A stretch of DNA of 64,000 nucleotides from CAVRUD01 sp963849635 (GTDB taxonomy: Bacteria; Chloroflexota; Chloroflexia; Thermomicrobiales; UBA6265): positions 62,001 through 126,000 of the forward strand of contig CAWKIA010000029.1 in assembly GCA_963849635.1 (NCBI GenBank), read 5' to 3'. Positions within the stretch are counted from its first letter, which is position 1. Every line of letters begins with the position of its first letter. The position numbers were made by a program, and so were the translations under genes. The notes under the pieces are model-generated. The model was not told where the DNA came from, did not search any database, and saw only the letters and a program-made list of their open reading frames with translations. Shown one piece after another: positions 36,259-44,841 of the stretch.

Positions 36259-37220
36259 GTGCGGGAGAGGCGGGCGGGGCAGTGCTGGCCACCACCGGCC
36301 CGACGGAGATCGGCCAGCGGGCGGAGAAGCCGAAGGCCTACAAGATCTACGGTAAGGCGCTGGCCCGAGAGAAACTGGCACTGGCGGCGTTCGTCTTCCT
36401 GGCCATCCTCCTGCTGGCGGCCGTCTTCGCGCCGTTGGTGACGCCGTTCGACGCCGAATCTGGCGGCGGGTTGGGTATGCGCAACAAACCGCCGATGACG
36501 GCCTCGCCGGACAGCAGTTGGCCCCATCTGCTGGGGACCGATCAGCAGGGTCGGGATCTGCTCACCCGCCTGATCTACGGGGCCAGGGTGTCATTGGCGG
36601 TCGGGATCAGCAGTGTCCTCATCTCGGGGACGCTCGGCGTCTTTCTTGGGCTGCTCGCCGGGTACTACCGGGGGTGGGTCGACGACGCGATCATGCGGTT
36701 CGTCGACATCCAGATGGGGTTCCCCTCGCTGTTGACGGCGCTGGTGGTCCTCTACGTCCTGGGGCCGGGCATCTGGAATGTCGTGCTGGTGCTGGCCGTC
36801 ACCCGCTGGATGCTCTACGCCCGGGTGACCAGGGGATTGGTCCTATCGTACCGGGAGCACGTCTTCGTCGAAGCGGCCCGGGCAACCGGCTGCGGCGACC
36901 GCCGCATCCTCTTCCTCCACATCCTCCCCAATCTGATGTCGCCGATCCTGGTGCTGGCGACGCTGGAAGTGGCGACGATGATTTTGACGGAGGCGTCGCT
37001 GAGCTTCCTAGGCCTCGGGATCCAGCCGCCCCAGTCGTCGTGGGGGCTGATGTTGGCCCAGGGGCGGGCGTACGTGACGAGCGCCTGGTGGCTGGTGACG
37101 TTCGCCGGCCTGCTCATCCTGCTAACTGCGCTGTCCTTGAACCTGCTGGCGACCTGGGTCCGGGCGGTGACGGATCCGGTGACGCGCTGGCGGTATTTGG
37201 CGCCTAAGCGGAAGGGGTAA
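36255..37220 (+). CDS. Dpp-type ABC transporter permease 2
   Basis: 321 residues, six helices, DppC/OppC type. GTG start overlaps the preceding stop. Typical segments: LGTDQQGRDLLTRLIYGARVSLAVG, GLLAGYYRGWVDDAIMR, the EAA loop VFVEAARATGCGDRRILFLHILPN, and EASLSFLGLGIQPPQSSWG near the C terminus. It completes the membrane channel for the family-5 binding protein at 32767. No DppD/DppF-type ATPase gene follows; the next genes are OsmC-like and a dehydratase. The ATPase must therefore be supplied from elsewhere. Confidence 0.92.
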   Translation: MSAGEAGGAVLATTGPTEIGQRAEKPKAYKIYGKALAREKLALAAFVFLAILLLAAVFAPLVTPFDAESGGGLGMRNKPPMTASPDSSWPHLLGTDQQGRDLLTRLIYGARVSLAVGISSVLISGTLGVFLGLLAGYYRGWVDDAIMRFVDIQMGFPSLLTALVVLYVLGPGIWNVVLVLAVTRWMLYARVTRGLVLSYREHVFVEAARATGCGDRRILFLHILPNLMSPILVLATLEVATMILTEASLSFLGLGIQPPQSSWGLMLAQGRAYVTSAWWLVTFAGLLILLTALSLNLLATWVRAVTDPVTRWRYLAPKRKG

Positions 37221-37247
37221 CGTGAGGCGGGAAGGCGGAGAGGAAGG

Positions 37248-37299
37248 CCCCCTAACCCCCCGGCCCCCTTCCCCCCGCTGCGGCAGGGGGAAGGGGGAG
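37248..37299. repeat. Intact copy of the C/G-rich palindromic repeat
   Basis: About 52 bp: CCCCCTAACCCCCC, then GGCCCCCTTCCCCCC, a CGCTGCGGC centre, then AGGGGGAAGGGGGAG. It forms a strong hairpin and lies between the permease and OsmC-like genes. Inverted or partial copies are at 34446/34909, 39562 and 50134. Reading through it gives the spurious peptide PLTPRPPSPRCG. Confidence 0.75.
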
Positions 37300-37353
37300 A
37301 AAAGTGGCAGTGGGTGTTTGGCGTTTGTGGTGGCTGGTGGAGAGGGTGATGAC

Positions 37354-37785
37354 GTGAAGATTGAGGCGCGGGTGCGGAATGCAGGCGGAGAGCATGCCGC
37401 GACGGTGACGACCAATGGGTCGTCGCAGGAGGTCGCGATTCCGGCGATGGTGGTGGGACCGGGGTCGGGGGTGAATGGCGGGAAGTTGCTGTTTCTATCG
37501 CTGGCGACGTGTTATTGCAACGACATTTATCGGGAAGCGGCGAGGTTGGGGATCGAGGTCGAGCAGGTGGAGGTCGAGGTCGATGGGGAGTTCGGTGGCC
37601 CCGGGGAGCCGACCAAGGGGGTGCGATACAACACCAAGGTGGTCGCGCATGCGTCTGAGGATGAGATCAGCGAGCTGATGCGGCTGACCGATACCGTCGC
37701 CGAGATTCAAAATACATTGCGTGCGGTGACGCCCGTCACCCTAGAGAAGGTAGAGGCTGTGCCGGTCGGGGCAACGTCGACGTAG
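37354..37785 (+). CDS. OsmC-family protein
   Basis: 143 residues from GTG 37354 (GGAGAGGG upstream); the frame extends to 37222 only through the palindromic repeat and is not credible there. OsmC fold: beta-rich VKIEARVRNAGGEHAATVTTNG, the helix with the first active Cys LLFLSLATCYCNDIYREAARLGI (about residues 46-68) and VEVEVDGEFGG. The second peroxidatic-site Cys in this class is not obvious, so the peroxide-reductase role is uncertain. OsmC proteins reduce organic hydroperoxides in the cytoplasm. It is placed between the permease and the tartrate-dehydratase-like gene. Confidence 0.83.
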   Translation: MKIEARVRNAGGEHAATVTTNGSSQEVAIPAMVVGPGSGVNGGKLLFLSLATCYCNDIYREAARLGIEVEQVEVEVDGEFGGPGEPTKGVRYNTKVVAHASEDEISELMRLTDTVAEIQNTLRAVTPVTLEKVEAVPVGATST

Positions 37786-37801
37786 ACGCTCGGAGGGGTG
37801 G

Positions 37802-38972
37802 ATGAGGATCGTCGAGATTCGGGAGCAGGCGGTGCCGATCCGCTCGGACGATCCGAAACGCGTACATCGATTTTTCGAAGATGGATGTCGCCGTCGTGGC
37901 GGTCGTGACCGATGTCGTTCGCGACGGTCGCCGGGTGGTGGGCTACGGCTTCAACTCCAATGGGCGCTATGCGCCAACTGGATTGCTGCGGGAGCGGTTC
38001 ATTCCCCGGATTTTGGAGGCTGCCCCGGAGTCGCTGCTGAGCGAAAACGGCGAAAACCTCGATCCGCACAAGATCTGGGCGGTGATGATGACCGGCGAGA
38101 AGCCGGGTGGACACGGCGAGCGCTCGGTGGCGGTCGGCACGCTCGACATGGCCGTCTGGGACGCGGTCGCCAAGATCGAGGAGAAGCCACTCTACCGGCT
38201 CCTGGCGGATCGCTACCGGGGAGGAGTGGTCGATGAGCGGGTCTGGGTCTACGCCGCGGGCGGCTACTACCAGCCCGGTAAGGATCTGGCCGCCCTTCAG
38301 GACGAAATGCGTGGCTACCTGGCCATGGGCTACGCGACGGTCAAGATGAAGATCGGCGGGGCGCCACTGGCCGAGGATTTGCAGCGGATCGAGGCGGTGT
38401 TGGAGGTCGTCGGGGAGGGCAAGAACCTGGCAGTCGATGCCAACGGCCGGTTCGACTTGCCGACCGCGATTGCGTATGCCGAGGCACTGGCGCCCTACGG
38501 GCTGCGCTGGTACGAGGAGGCGGGTGATCCGCTCGACTACGCCCTGCAGGCCCAGTTGGGCAACCACTACGACGGCCCGATGGCGACCGGCGAGAACCTG
38601 TTCTCGATGCCCGATGCCCGCAACCTGATCCGCTACGGCGGCATGCGCCCGGACCGCGATGTCCTCCAGTTCGACTGTGCTCTTTCCTACGGACTGGTCG
38701 AATACCTGCGCACCCTGGAGATGATGGATGAGCACGGTTGGTCCGCCCGCCGGGTGGTGCCCCACGGCGGCCACCAGATGTCGCTGAACATGGCGGCGGG
38801 CCTCGGCCTGGGCGGCAACGAGTCGTACCCTGGGATATTCCAGCCCTTCGGCGGGTTTGCGGACGGGATCGCTGTGGAAGACGGGTACGTCGGGTTGCCG
38901 CAGGCGCCGGGGATCGGGTTCGAGGAAAAGGCTGAGTTGTATGAGGTGATGAAGGGGGTAGCTGCCCCCTAG
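37802..38972 (+). CDS. D(-)-tartrate dehydratase-like enolase-superfamily enzyme (5' frameshift)
   Basis: 389 residues after removal of one base, the usual length for this enzyme. ATG 37802 follows GGAGGGGTG. As read, MRIVEIREQAVPIRSD goes out of frame; dropping the G at about 37850 gives IRNAYIDFSKMDVAVVAVV, which continues the standard capping domain. The barrel has the Lys of VKMKIGG (about residue 184), Asp in AVDANGRFD, Glu in WYEEAGDP and ATGENLFS, and the family-specific HGGHQMSLNMAAGLGLGGN (His base). It dehydrates D-tartrate to oxaloacetate in characterised homologues. Together with the glucarate-type enzyme at 31293 it brackets the transport genes. Confidence 0.88.
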
Positions 38973-39021
38973 GGCATGATGGCAATCCCGCCGCTCGCTC
39001 GTTCCACGTGGCCTCGGTCGA

Positions 39022-39432
39022 TCAGGTGCGGGCCGGCAGCCGGACCTCGGCGCCGAATTGCTGCACGACACGCAGCCAGTCGTGGCAGGCCCACTCCTCG
39101 GCAATCCGACCATCCGCCACGCGGTAGATCACCGTCGAGGTCAGGGTGAACGGCTTACCTGTCGACGCGGCAGTGCCCACGGGCGTCCAGAACTCCCCCA
39201 GGTGGGTGCCGCGGATGGTCCAGCGCAGCACCACCTTGTCCCCCTCGGCGACGACGTCCTCCAGTATGAAGTGCTTGTCTGGGAACGCCTCGCGCTCCAT
39301 CCGCTGCCACTGCTTGTGTTCTTCGGCGTACTCCGGGATACACGTTTCGTCCATCACGTCGAGGTTGTACGGGGCGTTGTGGCTCTCCAGAAAGTAGCGG
39401 AGCACGACCGCTTTGTTCTCCTCCGCGGACAC
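39022..39432 (-). CDS. SnoaL-like (NTF2 fold) protein
   Basis: 136 residues from GTG 39432, AGGAG upstream. SnoaL/ester-cyclase family pattern: NKAVVLRYFLESHN, then FPDKHFILEDVVAEGDKVVLRWTIRGTHLGEFW, then VIYRVADGRIAEEWACHDWLRVVQQFG. The fold is a cone-shaped alpha+beta barrel that binds a small hydrophobic ligand; the actual reaction is unknown. It stands alone, facing the tartrate-dehydratase-like gene 49 bp away. Confidence 0.85.
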   Translation of the reverse strand: MSAEENKAVVLRYFLESHNAPYNLDVMDETCIPEYAEEHKQWQRMEREAFPDKHFILEDVVAEGDKVVLRWTIRGTHLGEFWTPVGTAASTGKPFTLTSTVIYRVADGRIAEEWACHDWLRVVQQFGAEVRLPART

Positions 39433-39561
39433 GGGTTGCTCCTTTCGTGGCGCGGGCGAGGGCGCCAGTCGGTTCCACTGCGAACGGTTTGGACGCCGAC
39501 CACTCTACAAACGTCTGAGCAGCAGCGCAAGCGAGGGCGGAGGATCTCGCCGCGGCGGTGA

Positions 39562-39608
39562 CACCCCTTCCCCTGTTGCGGCAAGGGGAAGGAGGCTGGG
39601 GGCTCTTT
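39562..39608. repeat. C/G-rich palindromic repeat, partial copy
   Basis: CCCCTTCCCCTGTTGCGGCAAGGGGAAGG followed by AGGCTGGGGGCTC, a variant of the 37248 repeat just downstream of fabI, where it may serve as its terminator. The remaining gap 39433-39561 shows no gene. Confidence 0.5.
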
Positions 39609-39624
39609 CCAACGTCGAAACTCG

Positions 39625-40413
39625 TTACATCCCGACCGCGTGGTACCCGCCGTCGACGAACAACGTCTCGCCGGTGATGGCGGCGGCGCCGTCGGAGGCG
39701 AGGAAGACGGCGGTGGTGCCGAGCTGGGAGGGGTCGAGGCGGCCCTTGATCGGGGCGCGATCGGCGGCTTTGTCCATCATCTCGTCGAAGCCGGGGATGC
39801 CGCGGGCGGAGAAGGAGCGGACCGGGCCAGCGGAGATTGCGTTGACGCGGATCTTCTGCTCGCCCAGGTCGAGGGCCAGGTAGCGCACGGTCGATTCCAG
39901 AGCGGCCTTGGCGACGCCCATCACGTTGTAGCGCGGGAAGGCGCGGTCGGCGCCGAGATAGGTCAGGGTGATGATGCTGCCTCCATCCGGCATCAGGGGG
40001 ACGATGCGCCGGGCGGCGGCGATCAGCGAATAGACGCTGGTGTTGTGGGCGATGCGGAAGCCTTCGCGGCTGGTCTCCAGAAAGCGGTTCTTCATCTCGT
40101 CCGCCGGGGCGTAAGCGATCGAGTGGACCAGGATGTCGACTGTGCCGAGGTCGCGCTTGACGGAATCGGCCAGGGTGTCGAGTTCCTCGTCATCGTCGAC
40201 ATTGCATTGGTAGGTGGTGGCGCCGGGGACCTCGGCCAGGAGCTTGGTGACGTCCCGCTCGACCCGCTCATTGAGGTGGGTGAAGGCGACTCGGGCTCCG
40301 GCGGCGTGGAGGGCCTGACCGATCGGCCAGGCGATACTCCACTTGTTGGCAAGGCCCATCACCAGGGCCGTTTTCCCGGCCAACTGTCCGGTCGAGATTG
40401 CCTGCTCCGTCAT
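39625..40413 (-). CDS. fabI: Enoyl-[acyl-carrier-protein] reductase FabI
   Basis: 262 residues from ATG 40413 (AGAGGGAG upstream); earlier in-frame codons to 40482 look non-coding. It is an atypical SDR of the FabI group: nucleotide loop GLANKWSIAWPIGQALHAAGA near residue 20, then AYAPADEMKNRFLETSREGF, the YSLIAAARRI segment with the first conserved Tyr position, and the catalytic Tyr-x6-Lys in RYNVMGVAKAALE, and ISAGPVRSFSARGI near the substrate lid. It performs the last reduction of each fatty-acid elongation round with NAD(P)H. With accDA at 61.6 kb this gives two separate fatty-acid synthesis loci in the window. Confidence 0.93.
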   Translation of the reverse strand: MTEQAISTGQLAGKTALVMGLANKWSIAWPIGQALHAAGARVAFTHLNERVERDVTKLLAEVPGATTYQCNVDDDEELDTLADSVKRDLGTVDILVHSIAYAPADEMKNRFLETSREGFRIAHNTSVYSLIAAARRIVPLMPDGGSIITLTYLGADRAFPRYNVMGVAKAALESTVRYLALDLGEQKIRVNAISAGPVRSFSARGIPGFDEMMDKAADRAPIKGRLDPSQLGTTAVFLASDGAAAITGETLFVDGGYHAVGM

Positions 40414-40550
40414 CGTTTGCTCCCTCTGAGAATCGGTCTCGTTTCGCCTGCCCGCCTTTCGGGACGGCGTCATCCGGTGCATGATACCTGCGCAACGGCA
40501 GCAGGGGTCGGATGGGGCCCAACGGCCGGTCGTAGGGGAGCAGTCACCAG

Positions 40551-41627
40551 GTGAGCGAATCCAGCGCCCAGATCCCGGTTTTCGATGGCCACAACGACAC
40601 GATTCTGCGCCTGACCGACCCGAACGAGGGGCGCTCGTTCTTCGAGCGGTCGAGCGCCGGGCACGTGGACCTGCCCCGCGCCAAAGAGGGCGGGATGTTC
40701 GGCGGGCTGTTTGCGGTCTTCGTCATGAATCCTGAACTCACGCCAGAGCAGACGAAAGGTCTCGATCCGGACCAGGTGATTACCGCGTTCGGTGCGGTTT
40801 CGACCCGGCCGGTCATGGATCTGGCGTACGCGCAGAGCGTGACGCTCAAACTCCTGGGAACGCTGATCCGGCTGGAGGAGCAGTCGGGCGGCGCGCTCAA
40901 GATCGTGCGGACCGCCGCCGAGATCCGCTCCTGCCTGGAGAACGGCACCTTCGCGGTGGAGCTGCACTCCGAGGGCGCCGAGCCGATCGACGCGGAGTTG
41001 ACGGCGCTGGAGGTCTTCTACCAGGCGGGGTTGCGCTCGCTCGGGATCGTCTGGTCACGGCCGAACATCTTTGCCCACGGGGTGCCGTTCGGGCCGGGGT
41101 CACCGGATACGGGGCCTGGGTTGACCGACCTGGGCAAGGATCTCGTCCGGGCGTGCAACAAGATGGGCATCATGCTCGACCTATCGCACTTGAACGAGAA
41201 GGGGTTCTGGGATGTCGCGGCCCTGAGCGATTCGCCGCTCGTTTGTAGCCACTCGAATGCGCACGCTATAGCGCCAACGACCCGCAACTTGACCGACAAG
41301 CAACTCGACGCAATCAAGGAGTCCAATGGGTTCGTCGGGCTGAACTACCATGTTGGCTTCCTTCGCCCGGATGGGAAATCCGACACGGACACTCCGCTGA
41401 CGGTGATGGCTGACCACATCGACCACTTGATCGGGCGCCTCGGCGACGACAAGGTGGGCCTCGGGTCCGACTTCGACGGCGCGACGATGCCGAACGACCT
41501 CGCCGACGCCACAATGCTGCCGAACCTCTTCGCCGTCCTGCGCGAGCGCGGCTACGACGACGCAACGCTGCGCAAGATCGGCTACGAGAACTGGTTGCGG
41601 GTGCTGGAGGCGAGCTGGGGGGAGTAG
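40551..41627 (+). CDS. Membrane dipeptidase family (peptidase M19) hydrolase
   Basis: 358 residues from GTG 40551. M19 renal-dipeptidase family: the first zinc pair in VFDGHNDTILRL (His-x-Asp, about residues 12-15), a bridging Glu in FAVELHSEGAEPI (about 128-140), His ligands in LVCSHSNAHAI (about 222-232), and VGLGSDFDGA (about 302-311) near the C terminus. It cleaves dipeptides, and some bacterial members act on D-amino-acid dipeptides. No signal peptide, so cytoplasmic. It is divergent from fabI with a 137-bp gap. Confidence 0.9.
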   Translation: MSESSAQIPVFDGHNDTILRLTDPNEGRSFFERSSAGHVDLPRAKEGGMFGGLFAVFVMNPELTPEQTKGLDPDQVITAFGAVSTRPVMDLAYAQSVTLKLLGTLIRLEEQSGGALKIVRTAAEIRSCLENGTFAVELHSEGAEPIDAELTALEVFYQAGLRSLGIVWSRPNIFAHGVPFGPGSPDTGPGLTDLGKDLVRACNKMGIMLDLSHLNEKGFWDVAALSDSPLVCSHSNAHAIAPTTRNLTDKQLDAIKESNGFVGLNYHVGFLRPDGKSDTDTPLTVMADHIDHLIGRLGDDKVGLGSDFDGATMPNDLADATMLPNLFAVLRERGYDDATLRKIGYENWLRVLEASWGE

Positions 41628-41756
41628 GACGAGGGGGACAAGGTGAGGCCTTGAGGGGGACGAGGCTACTGCCTCGTGGGGGACGGCCCTGCGGGCTTTG
41701 GGGAGAGGGAAAGTGCGATCCGGCGTCTGAAGAGTGTCGATGTCGCCCCGCCCCAC

Positions 41757-41907
41757 CCTGTCATCCCGAGCTTGTCGAGGGATCTCGAAGGAGACGGCGT
41801 TCCGATGGTGCTGCCGTCTCCGAGAGACGGCGCGTCGTTCGCGCAACGCCGGCAACTCTGGTACACCATCCCCGTCGAGATTCCTCGACAGGCTCGGGAT
41901 GACAGGG
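41757..41907. repeat. Inverted-repeat element with GTCATCCCGAGC ends
   Basis: CCTGTCATCCCGAGCTTGTCGAGGGATCTCG at 41757-41787 is matched by an inverted, about 90% identical copy at 41876-41907. Between them lies about 88 bp that reads in several frames without a gene. The arrangement resembles a small non-autonomous, MITE-like or REP-pair element. It occupies most of the 325-bp gap between the dipeptidase and iminopeptidase genes. Confidence 0.7.
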
Positions 41908-41952
41908 ATGGGTCGGGGTCGGCATGGCGCCGCTGTTCCTGACGACTGACGC

Positions 41953-42912
41953 CTATTGCCGTGTCGCGAACCGATCGGTGGCCGCGACGATGACGTCTGT
42001 CGTGCTATCGCCTGAGCCGTGGCCGGCGTCATCGATGAGGATGAACTCGCAACCGGGCCACCGCTTGGTGAGGTTCCAGGCGACATCGGGTGGGCCGCTG
42101 ACGTCGAGTTTGCCCTGGATCAGGACGCCAGGGATCCCGGCGAGCTTATGCGCGTTCTGGAGGATGAACCCGTCTTCGAGCCAGCCCGCGTAGCGCCAGT
42201 AGTGGGTGACGAGGCGGGCGAACGCCATGCGGAAGACCGGGTCGCGGTACCGCGAGCTGGGCTGGTGCCCCGGGACAAGGCTGACGTGGGTGTCTTCCCA
42301 GGCGCACCAATCGATGGCGGCCTGCTCGCGCACGGCCGGGTCGGCGTCGTGCAGCAACCGGGCGTAGGCATCGGCAAGATTGCCATCGCGGTCGGCGGGC
42401 GGGACACCATCGCGGAATCGCTCCCACTCGGCCGGGAAGACCCGCCCCATGTCGCGGGTGATCCACTCGACCTCGCGGTGGGTGTTGGAGACGACGCTGA
42501 AGAGGACAATCTCGGAAACATGTTCGGGATGGGTTTCGGCGTAGGCCAGCCCGAGCGCCGATCCCCACGATGCGCCGAAGAGTAGCCAGCGGTCGATGCC
42601 CAGGTGCTGCCGCAGGCGCTCGATGTCGGCGATCAGGTGGTGGGTCGTGTTCGTGGCCAGATCGACCTTGGGGTCGCTGGCGTGGGGCGTGCTCCGGCCG
42701 CAGCCGCGCTGGTCGAAGAGAACGATCCGGTAGGCGGCGGGGTCGAAGTAGCGCCGCCAGCCGGGCGTGCAGCCGGAACCAGGACCGCCGTGGAGGACGA
42801 GGGCCGGCTTGCCGGTCGGGTTGCCGCAGGTTTCCCAGTAGACGAGGTTGTCGTCGCCGACGTCGAGCATGCCGTGCTCGTACGGTTCGATCTCCGGATA
42901 GAGCTCTGGCAT
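41953..42912 (-). CDS. pip: Prolyl (proline) iminopeptidase
   Basis: 319 residues from ATG 42912, GAGGG upstream. Alpha/beta-hydrolase of the S33 family: oxyanion LHGGPGSGC, FDQRGCGRSTPHA, nucleophile elbow FGASWGSALGLAY (Ser), the GKLDVSGPP segment with the acid Asp and the DDAGHGSGD segment with the His. The GGPGSG and RGCGRS motifs are characteristic of proline iminopeptidases, which remove N-terminal proline from peptides in the cytoplasm. A 32-bp perfect palindrome lies 64 bp upstream of its start. Confidence 0.92.
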   Translation of the reverse strand: MPELYPEIEPYEHGMLDVGDDNLVYWETCGNPTGKPALVLHGGPGSGCTPGWRRYFDPAAYRIVLFDQRGCGRSTPHASDPKVDLATNTTHHLIADIERLRQHLGIDRWLLFGASWGSALGLAYAETHPEHVSEIVLFSVVSNTHREVEWITRDMGRVFPAEWERFRDGVPPADRDGNLADAYARLLHDADPAVREQAAIDWCAWEDTHVSLVPGHQPSSRYRDPVFRMAFARLVTHYWRYAGWLEDGFILQNAHKLAGIPGVLIQGKLDVSGPPDVAWNLTKRWPGCEFILIDDAGHGSGDSTTDVIVAATDRFATRQ

Positions 42913-42976
42913 AGGACGACCCTCTGAGTGGTGCGAACGACAAGAAGTAGAGATGGACGCAGAGGCTATCGTAAAT

Positions 42977-43008
42977 GAACCGGCCGGCACCCGGGTGCCG
43001 GCCGGTTC
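42977..43008 (-). terminator. 32-bp perfect palindrome, probable terminator of the SH3b gene
   Basis: GAACCGGCCGGCACCC and its exact reverse complement abut with no spacer (16-bp arms). It lies about 96 bp past the stop of the minus-strand SH3 gene and 64 bp before the pip start. As an RNA it forms a strong hairpin; no T-run follows on the minus strand. A protein-binding site is an alternative. Confidence 0.55.
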
Positions 43009-43104
43009 TTCACGTACCCCGAAGGGTGAAACCCGCGTTCCGCGGGGTGATCTGCATAGGCCCTCCTTGCCGTCTGGCCGTCTGGCCGATCTTGCCGCTC
43101 TCGA

Positions 43105-43917
43105 CTACGTCAGGTAGTCGATATGGGCCCAGCCGGTGGTGCCGTTGTAGGTGACCTTCGAGAAGTTGTTGGTGAGGGTGCCGGTGTCGGTCACCTTGGC
43201 GCCCTGGGGCATGACGAGGATGACGTTGTCCTGGAGGCTGGGGCCGGAGCGGAGGTTGAGGGCGGCAGTAGTGGTCCGGATCATCGAGCCGGGAGAGCCG
43301 CCCGGAGGGGGGCCGTCGCCGTGGCCGATTGGGGTGCCGTTGACCAAGAGCCAATCGCCGTAGGCCCAGCCGGTCTGATTCTGGTAGGTGATCTTCTGGA
43401 AGCCGTTCTGGGCTTCACCCAGAAGTTTTACCGATGCACCTCCGGGCATGACGAGCAGGACCTGATGGCTGGTGCTGGGGCCGGAGCGGAGGTTCAGCTC
43501 CGAGTGGACAATCGCGGTGCCGCTTGGGGTGCCGCCGCCGGGCGTCGAGCCGCCGCCGATCTTGAGGAAGTCCTTGTGCGCCCAGCCGGGTGTGCCGTTG
43601 TAGGTGACGTCCTGGAAGCCATTCTGCTCCCGCCCATTCAAGGTCACCTTGGCGCCCTGTGGCATGACCAGGATCACAGAGCTGCTGGTGTTGGAGCGGG
43701 AGCGCAAGTTGAGTGGAGCGGTCGTCGTAGCGGTGCCAACACCCTGGGCGGAGACCTTTACACCAGCCACGGCGGCGATGCCGATGCCGGCCGCGGTGGC
43801 GAGGAAGGTCCGGCGGGAGAAGATCCGGCCGGAAGCCGGGCGGGCGAGAAGCGGAAGAGACGTGACGAGACCCGGGGTCTGGTGCGTGTTGCGGAGATGA
43901 TTGGTGCTGCGGCTCAT
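43105..43917 (-). CDS. Tat-exported protein with three SH3b domains
   Basis: 270 residues. Twin-arginine signal FSRRTFLATAAGIGIAAVAG at about residues 33-52. Three bacterial SH3 modules follow (about 62-118, 134-190 and 213-270), each with LNLRS...SS(x)SVILVMPQGA and a terminal GWAH/GWAYGD(W/F)L. Modules are joined by Gly/Pro linkers (GGGSTPGGGTPSG; GDGPPPGGSPG). Such tandem SH3b proteins bind peptidoglycan or other cell-surface polymers; no catalytic domain is attached here. Complete in length. Function in wall attachment is inferred. Confidence 0.9.
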   Translation of the reverse strand: MSRSTNHLRNTHQTPGLVTSLPLLARPASGRIFSRRTFLATAAGIGIAAVAGVKVSAQGVGTATTTAPLNLRSRSNTSSSVILVMPQGAKVTLNGREQNGFQDVTYNGTPGWAHKDFLKIGGGSTPGGGTPSGTAIVHSELNLRSGPSTSHQVLLVMPGGASVKLLGEAQNGFQKITYQNQTGWAYGDWLLVNGTPIGHGDGPPPGGSPGSMIRTTTAALNLRSGPSLQDNVILVMPQGAKVTDTGTLTNNFSKVTYNGTTGWAHIDYLT

Positions 43918-44064
43918 GGTGGGTCGTCCTCAGAGAGCGATCCGGGCCGGCCAACTGCCGGTGATGCCACTCTAGGACCGTGCCCGCGAGAATGCGTCCG
44001 CAGAACGGATTAAAGGGTTGCTTAATCGCGCGGGGGATCCACCACATTCGGTTCGCGCCGATGC

Positions 44065-44454
44065 TTACGATCGGAACGACCGCACCTCGATATCGTCCAT
44101 CGGGAAGTGCTTTGGGTTCTCGGTCAGAAGGATCGCCCCGTAGTCGCGCGCCACTGCTGCAATCAACGCATCCGCGGTAGCGATTGTGCGTCCACGGCAT
44201 TTGAAGTCAAAGCGGTAGGCACCGGCCCGATGCGCCGCAGCGCTCGTCGTTGGAAGGAACCGTAAGGTCTCGAAAAATGCGTCCCAGTCCCCGCGACTCT
44301 CGGGGCGAACGCCGGCGATGAACTCGGAGACAACGACTGCGCAGATACAGACGTCCGTATCGCCTGAAAGCAGGTGTCGAATGGTCGTCGAGACCGGTTC
44401 GACACCGTGCCACAGGTCGATCAGGACTGATGTGTCGAGGAGGACTCGCTCCAC
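44065..44454 (-). CDS. PIN-domain toxin (VapC-like), second copy
   Basis: 129 residues from GTG 44454, preceded by GAGGAGGG; the frame runs on to 44496 but inside the antitoxin gene. PIN nuclease acids: Asp in LLDTSVLIDLWHG (first residues), Glu in VVVSEFIAGV, Asp in TIATADALIAAVA and the C-terminal LLTENPKHF. Predicted ribonuclease toxin. It overlaps the RHH antitoxin gene by 34 bp, one module. It is distinct from the PIN toxin at 16169 (different antitoxin family). Confidence 0.88.
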   Translation of the reverse strand: MERVLLDTSVLIDLWHGVEPVSTTIRHLLSGDTDVCICAVVVSEFIAGVRPESRGDWDAFFETLRFLPTTSAAAHRAGAYRFDFKCRGRTIATADALIAAVARDYGAILLTENPKHFPMDDIEVRSFRS

Positions 44455-44750
44455 TCGCCCTCCTCGGGAATATCGGTATCGGCGTCGGGAAGCCAATCGT
44501 TGGCACCGCGAATCTGGTCGGATTCAAGGCGCTGCTCCCGTACCCACGCCGTCGCCGATTCCGGTGTGGCCCATTCGGGGATTACGGGATCCTTCATTGA
44601 GCCGACGACGGCGTCGAATGCCTTGAGACGCTGTTCGCGGCGTAACCGCTCCTCCACAGCTTCCTGAATGAACCGGCTGCGCTTCCGCTTGCCGACGAGG
44701 TCGTCGATCTGGTCCACGATCTCGTCCGGGAGAATCACGTGTGCACGCAT
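44421..44750 (-). CDS. Ribbon-helix-helix (CopG-type) antitoxin
   Basis: 109 residues. N-terminal RHH: HVILPDEIVDQIDDLVGKRKRSRFIQEAVEERL, a beta strand then two helices, which binds DNA as a dimer. The C-terminal half (PEWATPESATAWVREQ...) is the toxin-binding tail. Placed upstream of and overlapping the PIN toxin, so the pair is a VapBC-like type II module. Expected to repress its own promoter in the 91 bp upstream. Confidence 0.87.
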   Translation of the reverse strand: MRAHVILPDEIVDQIDDLVGKRKRSRFIQEAVEERLRREQRLKAFDAVVGSMKDPVIPEWATPESATAWVREQRLESDQIRGANDWLPDADTDIPEEGEWSESSSTHQS

Positions 44751-44841
44751 ACCAAACCCTGCCTTATGTGACCTGTTTCATGCATGTGCGCACACTATAA
44801 GGCAACGGTTAAGCCCACACAACGACGCCGGAAGGTTCGTT

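Noticed and set aside
37222..37353. N-terminal extension of the OsmC protein through PLTPRPPSPRCG
   Set aside because: This peptide is the translation of the palindromic repeat that also occurs elsewhere; a good GTG with ribosome site follows.
16169..44750. Linking the two PIN toxin-antitoxin pairs into one system
   Set aside because: They are 28 kb apart and use different antitoxin families (Phd/YefM and RHH).
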